A stretch of DNA of 43,816 nucleotides, taken from positions 1 to 43,816 of the forward strand of contig JBGRQB010000014.1 of the NCBI GenBank assembly GCA_041725875.1. Reading direction: 5' to 3'. Of this stretch, positions 9,144 through 18,086 are shown in pieces (positions within the stretch are counted from its first letter, which is position 1; each line of letters opens with the position of its first letter). The position numbers were made by a program, and so were the translations under genes. Source of the DNA: JBGRQB01 sp041725875 (lineage in GTDB: Bacteria > Bacteroidota > Ignavibacteria > Ignavibacteriales > Melioribacteraceae). The notes below the pieces were generated by a model, which was given only the letters and a program-made list of their open reading frames with translations, did not search any database and was not told where the DNA came from.

Positions 9144-9779
9144 TTATTCAAAAAAGTATGACACACCCAGTTTTATCCCGACGGAAAATTTATTTAGATT
9201 AAGAACTTCATCATTAGAGGCATTGGTTATTTTTCCGCTGTCGCCTTCAGGCTCACCTAAATAGTCATATCTTATATCAAAACTGATGTAACCGTAAAAG
9301 TTATCGCCAAGTCCGGTATTACCAACTGCCTTGGCTAAAATCCCTACACCAGACGATGAGTATTCATCGCGAGAATAAATTCTCTCTTCAAGCGATACAT
9401 ATCTGTATCCCAAACCTGCACCAAATTTTATTTCATAACCGTCACCTGGTAAAACATAATAACCTATAAGAGATGGTTTATAAACTGAGTATACAAGTTC
9501 ATAATTGGCGTGCAGATCGCTGTTGTGCAGAAAATAGGAGTAGTTAAATTCAACTCCAAGTTGATATTTATCTGAGATAGAATAATCTACTTCTCCAAAC
9601 AGCGAAAGAGATTTATTAAAGGAGTTCATTTCATTTTTCGGGTCATAGAAATTATCATTTATATAATCTTCCAGCGAAGATGTATGAACCACATCTATAC
9701 CCATTCCCGTAGAAATTTTTATCTGCGCATAACCGGGTACAATTATGAACAGCAATAAAACGTATAATAATTTTTTCAT
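9144..9779 (-). CDS. Small outer-membrane beta-barrel protein
   Basis: This 211-residue secreted protein has a clear signal peptide (MKKLLYVLLLFIIVPGYAQ, cleavage probably after the alanine). The rest is a series of alternating amphipathic strands rich in Tyr, Ser and Gly (YQLGVEFNYSYF, YKPSLIGYYVL, YGYISFDIRYDYLG), and it ends in an aromatic strand (KLGVSYFFE). That is an outer-membrane barrel pattern, probably 8-stranded. I cannot name a specific function. It lies between the flippase-like gene and uppP, in an envelope-related stretch that also contains lolA. Confidence 0.75.
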   Translation of the reverse strand: MKKLLYVLLLFIIVPGYAQIKISTGMGIDVVHTSSLEDYINDNFYDPKNEMNSFNKSLSLFGEVDYSISDKYQLGVEFNYSYFLHNSDLHANYELVYSVYKPSLIGYYVLPGDGYEIKFGAGLGYRYVSLEERIYSRDEYSSSGVGILAKAVGNTGLGDNFYGYISFDIRYDYLGEPEGDSGKITNASNDEVLNLNKFSVGIKLGVSYFFE

Positions 9780-9783
9780 CTGT

Positions 9784-10842
9784 TTATTTTGATTGTTTTA
9801 ATACGCTAAAAAAGTTAACCCGTTTCGATTTTTCTTTTCTTCTGTTTACAAAATTCACAAAAAACACGGTTGAAATAATAAATAAAACAGAAGAGATAAT
9901 GTGAGTTAAAACCGCATAGGCAACCGCCACATTTTCGCTGAACCCGAAAAGACCCAAAGATAAACGGGAAAGATAATGATAAGACCCTGTTCCTCCAGGT
10001 GTTGGCGCCACTATTCCTAAAGCGGAAATTGTCATTACAGTCCAGCCAATTGTAAGAGAAACATCGTGCAACAAATCCATGTTAAGCATATAAAGTCCCA
10101 CATAACAATTAAATCCGTACAAAAACATTATTACTGCACTGTAAAAAATTGTTAACAACAGAACCTTGCCTGAACGGATGGTTGAAAATCCTTCAATAAG
10201 CATCTTAAAAACATATTCAAGTTTCTCTGCAAATCTTACGGAAACTTTACCAACTATTCTGGTAATATACGAGTAAAACTTTTCTTTCATCTTAACCACA
10301 AAAATAAGTGTGATTACAATACCTAAAATTGAAATAGATCCAATGGTAAGAGCAAGTTTTACAAGAGGAATTTCTGTCATCAAATCATAAGGATAAATAG
10401 CTACTGTAATTAATATTGAAACAAGAAGAAAAATTACGTCAATTACTCTTTCAACTATAATTGTTCCAAACATTGCAGTACGGGAAATTCCTTCCCACTG
10501 ACCCAAAAACGACGGGCGGTAAATTTCTCCCAGACGAGGAACCGCAAGGTTAACTCCGTAACCGATCATTGTTGAACCAAAGAGACTCAAAATAGAGACA
10601 TCACTTTTTACCGAAGAAATAATTGTTTTCCAGCGATATGCTCTTACAATATGTGAAAGAAAAAACAGAGCAATAAAAATCAGCAGATAACCCCAGGAAA
10701 CATTTGTAAAATGTTTCATAAACTCATCAAATTCTATATCCTTGAATGCTAAAAACAAAAATATAATAGTTAATAAAACCGGGAGTGTGTATCCAATAAT
10801 AGATTTAATTTTCTGGCTGATAGATTTATCTGAGATCGACAA
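9784..10842 (-). CDS. Flippase-like / lysylphosphatidylglycerol synthase transmembrane-region family protein
   Basis: This 352-residue integral membrane protein has about eight hydrophobic helices. It carries the UPF0104/LPG_synthase_TM pattern: an early HIVRAYRWKTII loop, NLAVPRLGEIYRP, an IIVERVIDV segment and a late TPGGTGSYHYLSRLSL motif. These proteins occur alone or fused to aminoacyl-phosphatidylglycerol synthases and are thought to flip lipids. This one is the membrane part only. It overlaps the end of lolA by 17 bases, so the two are likely translationally coupled. The substrate is unknown. Confidence 0.85.
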   Translation of the reverse strand: MSISDKSISQKIKSIIGYTLPVLLTIIFLFLAFKDIEFDEFMKHFTNVSWGYLLIFIALFFLSHIVRAYRWKTIISSVKSDVSILSLFGSTMIGYGVNLAVPRLGEIYRPSFLGQWEGISRTAMFGTIIVERVIDVIFLLVSILITVAIYPYDLMTEIPLVKLALTIGSISILGIVITLIFVVKMKEKFYSYITRIVGKVSVRFAEKLEYVFKMLIEGFSTIRSGKVLLLTIFYSAVIMFLYGFNCYVGLYMLNMDLLHDVSLTIGWTVMTISALGIVAPTPGGTGSYHYLSRLSLGLFGFSENVAVAYAVLTHIISSVLFIISTVFFVNFVNRRKEKSKRVNFFSVLKQSK

Positions 10843-11428
10843 CTTGTATACCTTCTGGTGGTGTAAAAGTGAATTTTTCTTTACTTAATTTCTTATTTAA
10901 CTTCACATTGTACAGCGAAACAATATATTTAGTTTCACTAAAATCTTCTACTTCAATATATTCGATAACATAATTTTTATCATATTTTATTAAAACCGAG
11001 TTAAATTCTACATCGTCAGTAAAAGGTACCATTTTTATTGTTTTGGAATCAAGGGATTTTATTTTACACTTAGACGGATATTCCATAATAAACGCGTTTA
11101 TGGAAAATGCACTCGGCTCATTTTCAAAAGAACTGATAACAACTCTTTTCATCCCTTTGTTATAATTCCAAATCGTTTCTCCATCGGAGATAATTGTTTG
11201 TCTGGCAAACTCAATTCTGAAATTATTTTTCTTCTGAAACAAAAACTTCCCTTTTAGAGAAAATCCTGATTTGTTATTTTCCCCTGCTGTTTTCTGACTA
11301 AAATCAGCTGTAAAGTTGTTTATGGTTTCAAATTTTTTCTGGAGTTTTACAATCTCTTTATTCATCTCCTGAGCAAAAAGATTTACAGCAAATACTAAAA
11401 TAATTGCCGCACAAAAAATCTTTTTCAT
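10826..11428 (-). CDS. lolA: Outer-membrane lipoprotein carrier LolA
   Basis: LolA is the periplasmic chaperone that carries lipoproteins from the inner to the outer membrane. The 200-residue protein has a signal peptide (MKKIFCAAIILVFAVNLFAQ) and then the lolA-type half-barrel: FETINNFTADFSQKT, GKFLFQKKNNFRIEF, IISDGETIWNYNKGMKRVVIS. It overlaps the stop codon of ftsK by one base (TAATG arrangement), so translation is probably coupled. The neighbouring envelope genes (flippase-like protein, barrel, uppP) fit. Confidence 0.9.
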   Translation of the reverse strand: MKKIFCAAIILVFAVNLFAQEMNKEIVKLQKKFETINNFTADFSQKTAGENNKSGFSLKGKFLFQKKNNFRIEFARQTIISDGETIWNYNKGMKRVVISSFENEPSAFSINAFIMEYPSKCKIKSLDSKTIKMVPFTDDVEFNSVLIKYDKNYVIEYIEVEDFSETKYIVSLYNVKLNKKLSKEKFTFTPPEGIQVVDLR

Positions 11429-13929
11429 TATAAAGCCCTCAATAGAGTTTCAAGTTCATCTTCCGATTCTATTCTTACTTCTCTTGCTTTACTTCCTTCC
11501 GAAGGACCAACAATTCCGGCCTCTTCAAGCTGATCTACAATTCTTGCAGCTCTTGAATAACCAAGTTTTAATCTGCGCTGAAGCAAAGAAACACTTCCCT
11601 GCTGGTGACGAACAATTACTTTTGCAGCTTCTTCAAACATCGGATCCATATCAGATAAGGAACCGCCGCCTGCAGGACCTTGTTTTTCAACCAGCGACGG
11701 AAGGAAATAACGTTTGGAATATCCTTCCTGCACATAAATGAAATTTGTTATATCTTCAACTTCTTCAGTTGAAATAAAAGCGTTTTGTATACGAACAGGT
11801 TTCGGTAATCCGCCCGGTAAAAATAGCATATCTCCTCGTCCGAGCAATTGCTCCGCACCTTTCATATCAAGAATTGTTCTTGAGTCAATTTTTGTTGCAG
11901 TCTGGTAAGCAATCCTTGCCGGGAAGTTTGCTTTAATAACACCTGTAATTACATTTACAGATGGTCTCTGCGTTGCAACAACAAGATGAATTCCCACTGC
12001 TCTTGCAAGCTGTGCCAGACGAGCAATTGGTGCTTCCACCTCTTTTCCTGCAGTCATCATCAAATCTGCAAGCTCATCAATAATTACAACTAGATAAGGC
12101 ATTTTGTAATGTTTTATTGAATCTGTATCAGGTGGTTTTTTCTTCGGATCTAAAACTTTTTTATTATAATCCACAATATTTCTTACCTGCGCTTTTGCAA
12201 GCTTGTCATATCGTTTTTCCATTTCAAACTCAACAGATTTAAGCAGCAGCAAAGCATTTTGCGGATTAGTTATAATCTCTTCATCAATATCAGGCGAAAT
12301 TGCCAGATAGTGTTTATTTAGTTTCTGATAAAATGACAATTCAATTTTCTTCGGATCCACAATTGCAAATTTAAGATCTGACGGATGTTTTGAATATAGG
12401 AGACTGGTAATAAGCATATTAATACCAACTGATTTACCGGAACCTGTAGAACCTGCAATAAGAAGGTGAGGCATTTTGGCAAGATCTGTCATATAAATAT
12501 CGCCGGAAATGGTTTTTCCAAGTGCAAGCGGAAGCTCGGCTTTGCTTTCATTTATTTTGGAAACTACAGTTCTTGCACTAACCATTTGCGCCTGAGCATT
12601 TGGAATTTCAACACCAATTGCACTTTTACCCGGAATTGGGGCAATAATTCTGATACCTCTTGCAGCAAGAGCAAGAGCAATATCATTTTCCAGACTAACA
12701 ATTCTGCTGATTTTAACACCGGGAGCAGGAACAATTTCATACAATGTTACAACCGGACCCGGAGTTACGGAAATATCTTCTATCTGAATATCAAATAAAA
12801 GGAGTTTTTCTTTAAGCAGCTCGGCATTGCGTTTAAGTTCTTCTTCATCAATAGGAACTGATTCATTATCCATTGGAGGATTCAGAAGATCGAGCGTAAG
12901 CTCTTTATATTTTATCTTTTCTTCCCACTGATTTGGAAGAGTTTCTTCCTCATCTTTATCAATTGCAGGAATAATTTCATTTTCTTTAGGCGCCTTAGGT
13001 TCAGCATCATCAATTACATTTACATCTTCTTCAATAACAGGAACAGCTTCAATTACCTCTTCTGTTGGTTCCTGACGAATAATTCTGATCTGAGTTTCCT
13101 TCTCATCAATCTCTTCTTCTTGTTCAATTTCAGGTTCTGCGGAAATTGAATCAAAAACTTCATCTATCTCTTTCTCTTTTTCAATCTCTTTTTTAATTCT
13201 GATCTGTTTAGCTTTTGCAACATTTTCAGACGGCTTACTTTTCTCTTTTTTCTTCTCTTCTTTTACAGGTTTTTCTTCACCTTCAGAGGCAAAACTTCCG
13301 AGCCAGGTTTTGGCAATTTCCAGAAGCTGTTCAATTTTTATATCAAACACAGTGAAAAGTGCAACAAATGAAGCGGTTATAAAGAAGATTATACTTCCGA
13401 GTCCGCCAAGTAATCTGCCAATAGCTGTCCCGAAAAAAGCCCCAACCTTTCCATAAAGTTCCGGCACTCCTGTAAGTAGTTGAAACTCATTTTGCAGCAT
13501 TCCGAAAAAGGAAGCGAGAATAAGTCCCATAATCACCAGAAAATTGGAAAAATGAACCACGGGTTTAAATTCGTTTTCAGTTACAACTGTATATCCGAAA
13601 AGGAATAAAACAGCCGGAAAAACTATTGAAAAGATTCCAAGCGTTGAGTTTATAAAGAAATTGGAAATATATGCTCCGAAAATTCCGAGCCAGTTATGTG
13701 CATCTTCGGCTCTTTCAACAAATTCAGGATTTGATGAAAAAACTTTAAACAAATCGGAAAATTCAAACGTAAGATTTGCCTGATCATACCTTGAGTATGA
13801 TAAAATACTCAGTAGAATAAGAAGTGAAAAAACGGTTAGGAAGATTCCGAAGATTTTTTTCTTTTTTTCAATTGATACAAATAAATGGTTATCTTCTTGC
13901 GTCTGCCTGCTCTTCCTTTTTGTTGCCAT
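11428..13929 (-). CDS. ftsK: DNA translocase FtsK/SpoIIIE
   Basis: FtsK is the hexameric, septum-located pump that moves chromosome ends apart at division. The 833-residue protein has several N-terminal membrane helices (within residues 25-200) and a long acidic Lys/Glu-rich linker (about 220-345). The motor follows, with an alpha region (ELLKEKLLLFDI), the Walker A motif AGSTGSGKSVG, the Walker B motif VVIIDELADLMM and the ATQRPSV motif. It ends with a winged-helix gamma domain (LLQRRLKLGYSRAARIVDQLEEAGIVGP) that reads orienting DNA sequences. It lies 11 bases downstream of comB. Confidence 0.97.
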   Translation of the reverse strand: MATKRKSRQTQEDNHLFVSIEKKKKIFGIFLTVFSLLILLSILSYSRYDQANLTFEFSDLFKVFSSNPEFVERAEDAHNWLGIFGAYISNFFINSTLGIFSIVFPAVLFLFGYTVVTENEFKPVVHFSNFLVIMGLILASFFGMLQNEFQLLTGVPELYGKVGAFFGTAIGRLLGGLGSIIFFITASFVALFTVFDIKIEQLLEIAKTWLGSFASEGEEKPVKEEKKKEKSKPSENVAKAKQIRIKKEIEKEKEIDEVFDSISAEPEIEQEEEIDEKETQIRIIRQEPTEEVIEAVPVIEEDVNVIDDAEPKAPKENEIIPAIDKDEEETLPNQWEEKIKYKELTLDLLNPPMDNESVPIDEEELKRNAELLKEKLLLFDIQIEDISVTPGPVVTLYEIVPAPGVKISRIVSLENDIALALAARGIRIIAPIPGKSAIGVEIPNAQAQMVSARTVVSKINESKAELPLALGKTISGDIYMTDLAKMPHLLIAGSTGSGKSVGINMLITSLLYSKHPSDLKFAIVDPKKIELSFYQKLNKHYLAISPDIDEEIITNPQNALLLLKSVEFEMEKRYDKLAKAQVRNIVDYNKKVLDPKKKPPDTDSIKHYKMPYLVVIIDELADLMMTAGKEVEAPIARLAQLARAVGIHLVVATQRPSVNVITGVIKANFPARIAYQTATKIDSRTILDMKGAEQLLGRGDMLFLPGGLPKPVRIQNAFISTEEVEDITNFIYVQEGYSKRYFLPSLVEKQGPAGGGSLSDMDPMFEEAAKVIVRHQQGSVSLLQRRLKLGYSRAARIVDQLEEAGIVGPSEGSKAREVRIESEDELETLLRAL

Positions 13930-13940
13930 AAAATCCGTTT

Positions 13941-14696
13941 CTAGTTGTTATCATCAGTTTTGTCTTTGGTTTCAGACGGAATTAATTTTACTACTCCCGA
14001 ATCAAAAAATGGAACTGCATCTATAGTGTCAAGTTCTGCAATATATTCTAGATCTTCTTCAAAACCATTTTCGATAAGAAGTTTTCCGTGTTCGCACTCT
14101 TTAAGCATTGTAAGTAAATCATCACCGGATGAATTTGCAAGTGTAACACAGGCTTTTGCAGAATCGGAAAGTTCTGTTTTACCTGCTAATTCTTCAATTT
14201 TCTCAATCAATTTTCCGGCACATATTGTATCTTCAATACAGAACATACCGTTGCTTCCGGCACACAAGATTTCAACGTCGTTTTTAAGTGATGCAAGATG
14301 TTTTGCCACAGCTTCCAGATTGTTAAAACCGGCAAGAAACAGATTTTCGGAAAACTTTGCTTTTACTGTTGCTTTGGTTCCGTTAGTAGTAAATAAAATC
14401 AGTGATTTTCCCTCAATCGCCTCTCTTGTATATTCGAGAGGCGAGTTACCGAGGGTAAAACCTTCTATCTTTTTCGTATTTCTTTCGCCGCCTAAAAGTG
14501 TCTGGCCTCCAAAAGAATTACCAGAAACCTTCATGGCAAATTCTATTGAATTAACCGGCACAACTTCCCTTGCACCATTGTGCAAAGCAGTGGTTATAGT
14601 TGAAGTGGCTCTGAGAACATCAATTACAACTGTTGTTTTACCTGTAAAGTGAAGTTCATCTACATTTAGCGGTGATAGTAATACGTGTATTTTCAT
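13941..14696 (-). CDS. comB: 2-phosphosulfolactate phosphatase family protein ComB
   Basis: The 251-residue protein matches the ComB family, which dephosphorylates 2-phosphosulfolactate to sulfolactate using Mg2+. Visible family blocks are VVIDVLRATSTITTAL, LGGERNTKKIEGFTLGNSP, LILFTTNGTKA and EILCAGSNGMFCIEDTICAG. In methanogens this step leads to coenzyme M; in bacteria the physiological role is less clear. No other sulfolactate gene is visible nearby. It overlaps the gcvT stop by one base (TAATG), so it is coupled to that gene. Confidence 0.88.
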   Translation of the reverse strand: MKIHVLLSPLNVDELHFTGKTTVVIDVLRATSTITTALHNGAREVVPVNSIEFAMKVSGNSFGGQTLLGGERNTKKIEGFTLGNSPLEYTREAIEGKSLILFTTNGTKATVKAKFSENLFLAGFNNLEAVAKHLASLKNDVEILCAGSNGMFCIEDTICAGKLIEKIEELAGKTELSDSAKACVTLANSSGDDLLTMLKECEHGKLLIENGFEEDLEYIAELDTIDAVPFFDSGVVKLIPSETKDKTDDNN

Positions 14697-15778
14697 TATA
14701 TTTTCACAAATGGTAATTTAATGATAGTTGCAGGAATTTCTTTTCCTCTGATTACAAAATTAACTTTATTGTCAACTTTAGCAAATTCTTTTTCTACATA
14801 ACCCATTGCAATTGGTTTATCGAGTATCGGACTAACAGTACCGCTGGTAATTTTACCAACAATTTTACCGTCAACTGAAATTTCGTAACCGCTTCTTGGA
14901 AATGCTTTTGAATCAGCAAGCATTGCAACAAGTTTGCGCGTTGGTTTCTCTTCTTTAACTTTTGCAAGAGCTGCAGAACCAATAAAGTCACCTTTTGCAA
15001 GTTTTGTTATCCAGCCTAATCCGGCTTCAATTGTATTTGTGGTGTTATCAATGTCATTTCCGTATAAACAGAACCCCATTTCAAGTCTTAATGAATCTCT
15101 GCATCCAAGTCCGCAAGCTTGAATTTCAAACTCTTCACCTGCTGCAAACAATTCATTCCACAATTTTTCAGCAACTGTTTCGTCACCTTTAAAGTACAAT
15201 TCAAAACCTAATTCGCCTGTATATCCTGTTCTTGAAACAATCATTTCTATACCGGCAACTTTAGCTTCCATAAATGTATAATATTCTAAATCAATCTCTT
15301 TATCACAGATTTTCTGAATGGTTTTCTGTGAGTTTTTACCCTGAACTGCAAGTAATGAATATTCATCACTTTCATTTATCAGTTCAACACCAAACTTATT
15401 ATTTTTCTGCATCCATTCAAAATCTTTATCAATGTTTGAACCATTGATTACTAAAAAGAATTCATCTTCGGCTTTTCTGTAAACCAACAAATCGTCAACA
15501 ATACCACCATCTTCGTAACACATTGCAGAATACTGAACTTTTCCTGTAGTAAGTTTTGAAGCATCATTTACAGTGATATGCTGAACAAAATCGAGTGCTT
15601 TTTCACCTTTTACAATAACTTCACCCATATGAGAAACATCAAATACACCAACTGATTCTCTAACGGCTTTATGTTCGTTAATCATTGAAGAATATTGTAT
15701 CGGCATTTCAAAACCGGCAAAATCAACTATTTTTGCATTCAATTTTTTATGAATGTCATAAAACTTTGTTCTTTTCAT
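14696..15778 (-). CDS. gcvT: Glycine cleavage system T protein (aminomethyltransferase)
   Basis: GcvT takes the aminomethyl group from the lipoyl arm of the H protein, releases ammonia and makes methylene-tetrahydrofolate. The 360-residue length is normal. Signatures are FAGFEMPIQYSS, GVFDVSHMGEV with the catalytic aspartate, MCYEDGGIVDDLLVYR, SRTGYTGELGFELY, CGLGCRDSLRLEMGFCLYGND, and the C-terminal SGTVSPILDKPIAMGYV. The gcvH and gcvP genes are not in the window. Its end is coupled to comB, and it lies 7 bases downstream of the transaldolase gene. Confidence 0.96.
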   Translation of the reverse strand: MKRTKFYDIHKKLNAKIVDFAGFEMPIQYSSMINEHKAVRESVGVFDVSHMGEVIVKGEKALDFVQHITVNDASKLTTGKVQYSAMCYEDGGIVDDLLVYRKAEDEFFLVINGSNIDKDFEWMQKNNKFGVELINESDEYSLLAVQGKNSQKTIQKICDKEIDLEYYTFMEAKVAGIEMIVSRTGYTGELGFELYFKGDETVAEKLWNELFAAGEEFEIQACGLGCRDSLRLEMGFCLYGNDIDNTTNTIEAGLGWITKLAKGDFIGSAALAKVKEEKPTRKLVAMLADSKAFPRSGYEISVDGKIVGKITSGTVSPILDKPIAMGYVEKEFAKVDNKVNFVIRGKEIPATIIKLPFVKI

Positions 15779-15785
15779 CTTAAAC

Positions 15786-16430
15786 CTATTTGTTTAATTT
15801 TTCCCAATCTTTTAAGAAGTTTTCAAGTCCGCTCTCTGTCAACGGGTGTTTGAATAATTTTCCAATAACTGAAAACGGAATAGTTGCAACATCTGCGCCC
15901 ATTTCAGCAGCAGTAATTAAGTGCATAGGGTGTCTGATACTTGCAACTAAAACTTCGGTTTCAAAACCATAGTTAGTATAAATATTAACAATTTGTTCAA
16001 TTAACTGCATTCCATCGTGACCGATATCATCCAGTCTTCCAACAAACGGGGAAATGTAAGTAGCACCGGCTTTAGCAGCTAATAATGCCTGCGCCGGAGA
16101 AAAACATAAGGTTACATTAGTTTTAATTCCTTTTTGTGACAAAGCTTTTACAGCTTTAATACCTTCAGGAATTAAAGGAATTTTTATTACAATATTTTTG
16201 TGAATCTTAACAAGTTCTTCGGCTTCCTTCATCATACCTTCAAAGTCAGTAGAAACAACTTCGGCACTGATAGGTCCGTCAACAACTTCAACAATTTCTT
16301 TTAATAACTCTACAAAATCTTTACCTTCTTTGGCAACCAGAGATGGATTAGTGGTTACCCCGTCAAGTACTCCCATTGCAGCGGCTTCTTTGATTTCTTC
16401 AATGTTGGCCGTATCAATGAAAAATTTCAT
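15786..16430 (-). CDS. tal: Small transaldolase / fructose-6-phosphate aldolase-type enzyme
   Basis: This compact (about 214 residues) TalC-type class I aldolase of the pentose phosphate pathway has the Schiff-base lysine at position 83 (NIVIKIPLIPEG). Other family blocks are FFIDTANIEEIKEA, GVTTNPSLVAKEG, NVTLCFSPAQALLAAKAGATYISPFVGR and ASIRHPMHL. I chose the ATG complementary to 16428-16430. An AGGAGG Shine-Dalgarno lies 6 bases before it, whereas the ATG two codons upstream would directly abut that site. Transaldolase and fructose-6-phosphate aldolase activities cannot be separated by eye. It lies upstream of gcvT. Confidence 0.92.
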   Translation of the reverse strand: MKFFIDTANIEEIKEAAAMGVLDGVTTNPSLVAKEGKDFVELLKEIVEVVDGPISAEVVSTDFEGMMKEAEELVKIHKNIVIKIPLIPEGIKAVKALSQKGIKTNVTLCFSPAQALLAAKAGATYISPFVGRLDDIGHDGMQLIEQIVNIYTNYGFETEVLVASIRHPMHLITAAEMGADVATIPFSVIGKLFKHPLTESGLENFLKDWEKLNK

Positions 16431-16518
16431 GATCATCCTCCTAAAGCAAAAAATTAATTTTTTATCCAGGCTAAATTACGAATAAAATTAGAATTTACGA
16501 AAGGATTTATCCCCGTTA

Positions 16519-18072
16519 TTATCCGTATTTTTTGGTCAGATCCTTACCCGATTCAACCGATACAATCTGGAAAGTGGAAGGATTAACTTTATTATCTTCT
16601 TCCATCTTAATTTTAAGAGAATATTTCCATTTTAACTTGAAGAAAGTAGAAAACATTCCTTTTGTTAAGGTATTTGCAAGATCAGGATGTACACGAAGAA
16701 TCAGCTTCTTTTCATCTCCCTGAACATTGTATCTTTGCAGCCATTCTTCAAGATCGTGCATAACATTGGATTTTTTTGTGAGCAGACCGGTTCCCACGCA
16801 ATACGGGCATTCTTCATACATCGACTGGATAATGTTTTCTCTTACTCTCTGGCGAGTAATCTGAATAATTCCAAAATCTGTCATAGGAAGTAAAGCTACT
16901 TTTGCGCGATCTCGCTTAAATTCTTTTTTAAGCTCATCGTAGATTTTTTTTCTGTTTTTATCATCTTCAAGATCTATAAAATCTACAACCAGCAATCCGC
17001 CAATATCTCTTAAACGGAGCTGACGTACAATTTCTCTTGCAGCTTCAAGGTCTGTTTTAAGTGAGTTGAGTTCCTGATCTTTTTTTGCAGCATATCTTCC
17101 GCTGTTCACATCTATCACATACATTGCTTCGGTATGATCAATAATTATATGTCCGCCACTAGGTAACGGAACCTTGCGTGCCATCATTGTTTTTATCTGC
17201 TTTTCTATCCCGAAAGTCTCGAAAATAGGTTCATCATCGCGCAGATATTCAAATCGGTCAATAAGATTCGGCTGCATAACTTTCACATAACTGCGAAGTT
17301 CTTTGAAAAGTTTTTTATCGTCAACAAAAACTTTATTTATATCAGGAGTGAAAAAATCGCGTATCACGCTGGAAGTTGTAGAAAGATCTTCATAAACCAG
17401 CATTGGCGGTTTTTTATTTTTAGCAGTTGATTGTATCTTTTCCCAGGTCTTTACAAGATATGTAAGATCGTTTGTCATATCTTCTTCAGACTGATCCATT
17501 GCTGCAGTTCTTATGATAAGTCCGCAATTTCGAGGGATAATGGAACGCGCCAGTTTTCTTAATCTGCGGCGTTCTTTATAATCTGTAATTTTTTTGGAAA
17601 TGCCTACTTTCCTGTCATAAGGCAATAAAACACAAAATCTTCCGGGCAACGAAACAGATGAAGTTACTCTTACTCCTTTGTTTCCGACTGGTTCTTTTAT
17701 AATCTGAACAAGAATTTCCTGTCCCTTATGAAGTTTTGGTACTTCAAAATGTGTTGGTTCCGAGTTATTTTCCTCTTCATCCATATCATCTGTATCGTCG
17801 TTATCCTCTTCATTTAAAATTCCCTGAAGGGGTTCCAGACGAGTACCAATATCGGAAAAATGAAGAAATGCATCATGTTTCTGACCAATATTAATAAACG
17901 CAGCTTTAATTCCGGGTAAAACTCTTGCAATTCTGCCAAGATAAATATCACCAACTGTTCTGCGTTTTTCAGGATTTTCAACAAAGAAATCTACGAGTTT
18001 TCCATCTTCTGTAATAGCAACTCGTGTCTGCGTAGTGGAAGAATTTATAATAATTTCTTTATTTATACTCAT
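16519..18072 (-). CDS. rng: Ribonuclease G/E family endoribonuclease
   Basis: This 517-residue single-strand-specific endoribonuclease acts in rRNA maturation and mRNA decay. It carries the N-terminal RNase E/G start (KEIIINSSTTQTRVAI), an S1 domain (VGDIYLGRIARVLPGIKAAFINIG, with an acidic insertion at about 90-105), the catalytic DNase I-like region with VIDVNSGR and VVDFIDLEDDKNRKK, and the zinc-link CPYCVGTG. It lacks the long C-terminal scaffold of RNase E, so it corresponds to the RNase G size class. It is 14 bases downstream of dusB. Confidence 0.94.
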   Translation of the reverse strand: MSINKEIIINSSTTQTRVAITEDGKLVDFFVENPEKRRTVGDIYLGRIARVLPGIKAAFINIGQKHDAFLHFSDIGTRLEPLQGILNEEDNDDTDDMDEEENNSEPTHFEVPKLHKGQEILVQIIKEPVGNKGVRVTSSVSLPGRFCVLLPYDRKVGISKKITDYKERRRLRKLARSIIPRNCGLIIRTAAMDQSEEDMTNDLTYLVKTWEKIQSTAKNKKPPMLVYEDLSTTSSVIRDFFTPDINKVFVDDKKLFKELRSYVKVMQPNLIDRFEYLRDDEPIFETFGIEKQIKTMMARKVPLPSGGHIIIDHTEAMYVIDVNSGRYAAKKDQELNSLKTDLEAAREIVRQLRLRDIGGLLVVDFIDLEDDKNRKKIYDELKKEFKRDRAKVALLPMTDFGIIQITRQRVRENIIQSMYEECPYCVGTGLLTKKSNVMHDLEEWLQRYNVQGDEKKLILRVHPDLANTLTKGMFSTFFKLKWKYSLKIKMEEDNKVNPSTFQIVSVESGKDLTKKYG

Positions 18073-18086
18073 ATACTAAAGCTCTG

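Noticed and set aside
13945..14652. A 235-codon plus-strand reading frame opposite comB
   Set aside because: It is antisense to a clear ComB gene and its translation is Ser/Leu/Phe-rich without family motifs, as expected of a mirror frame.
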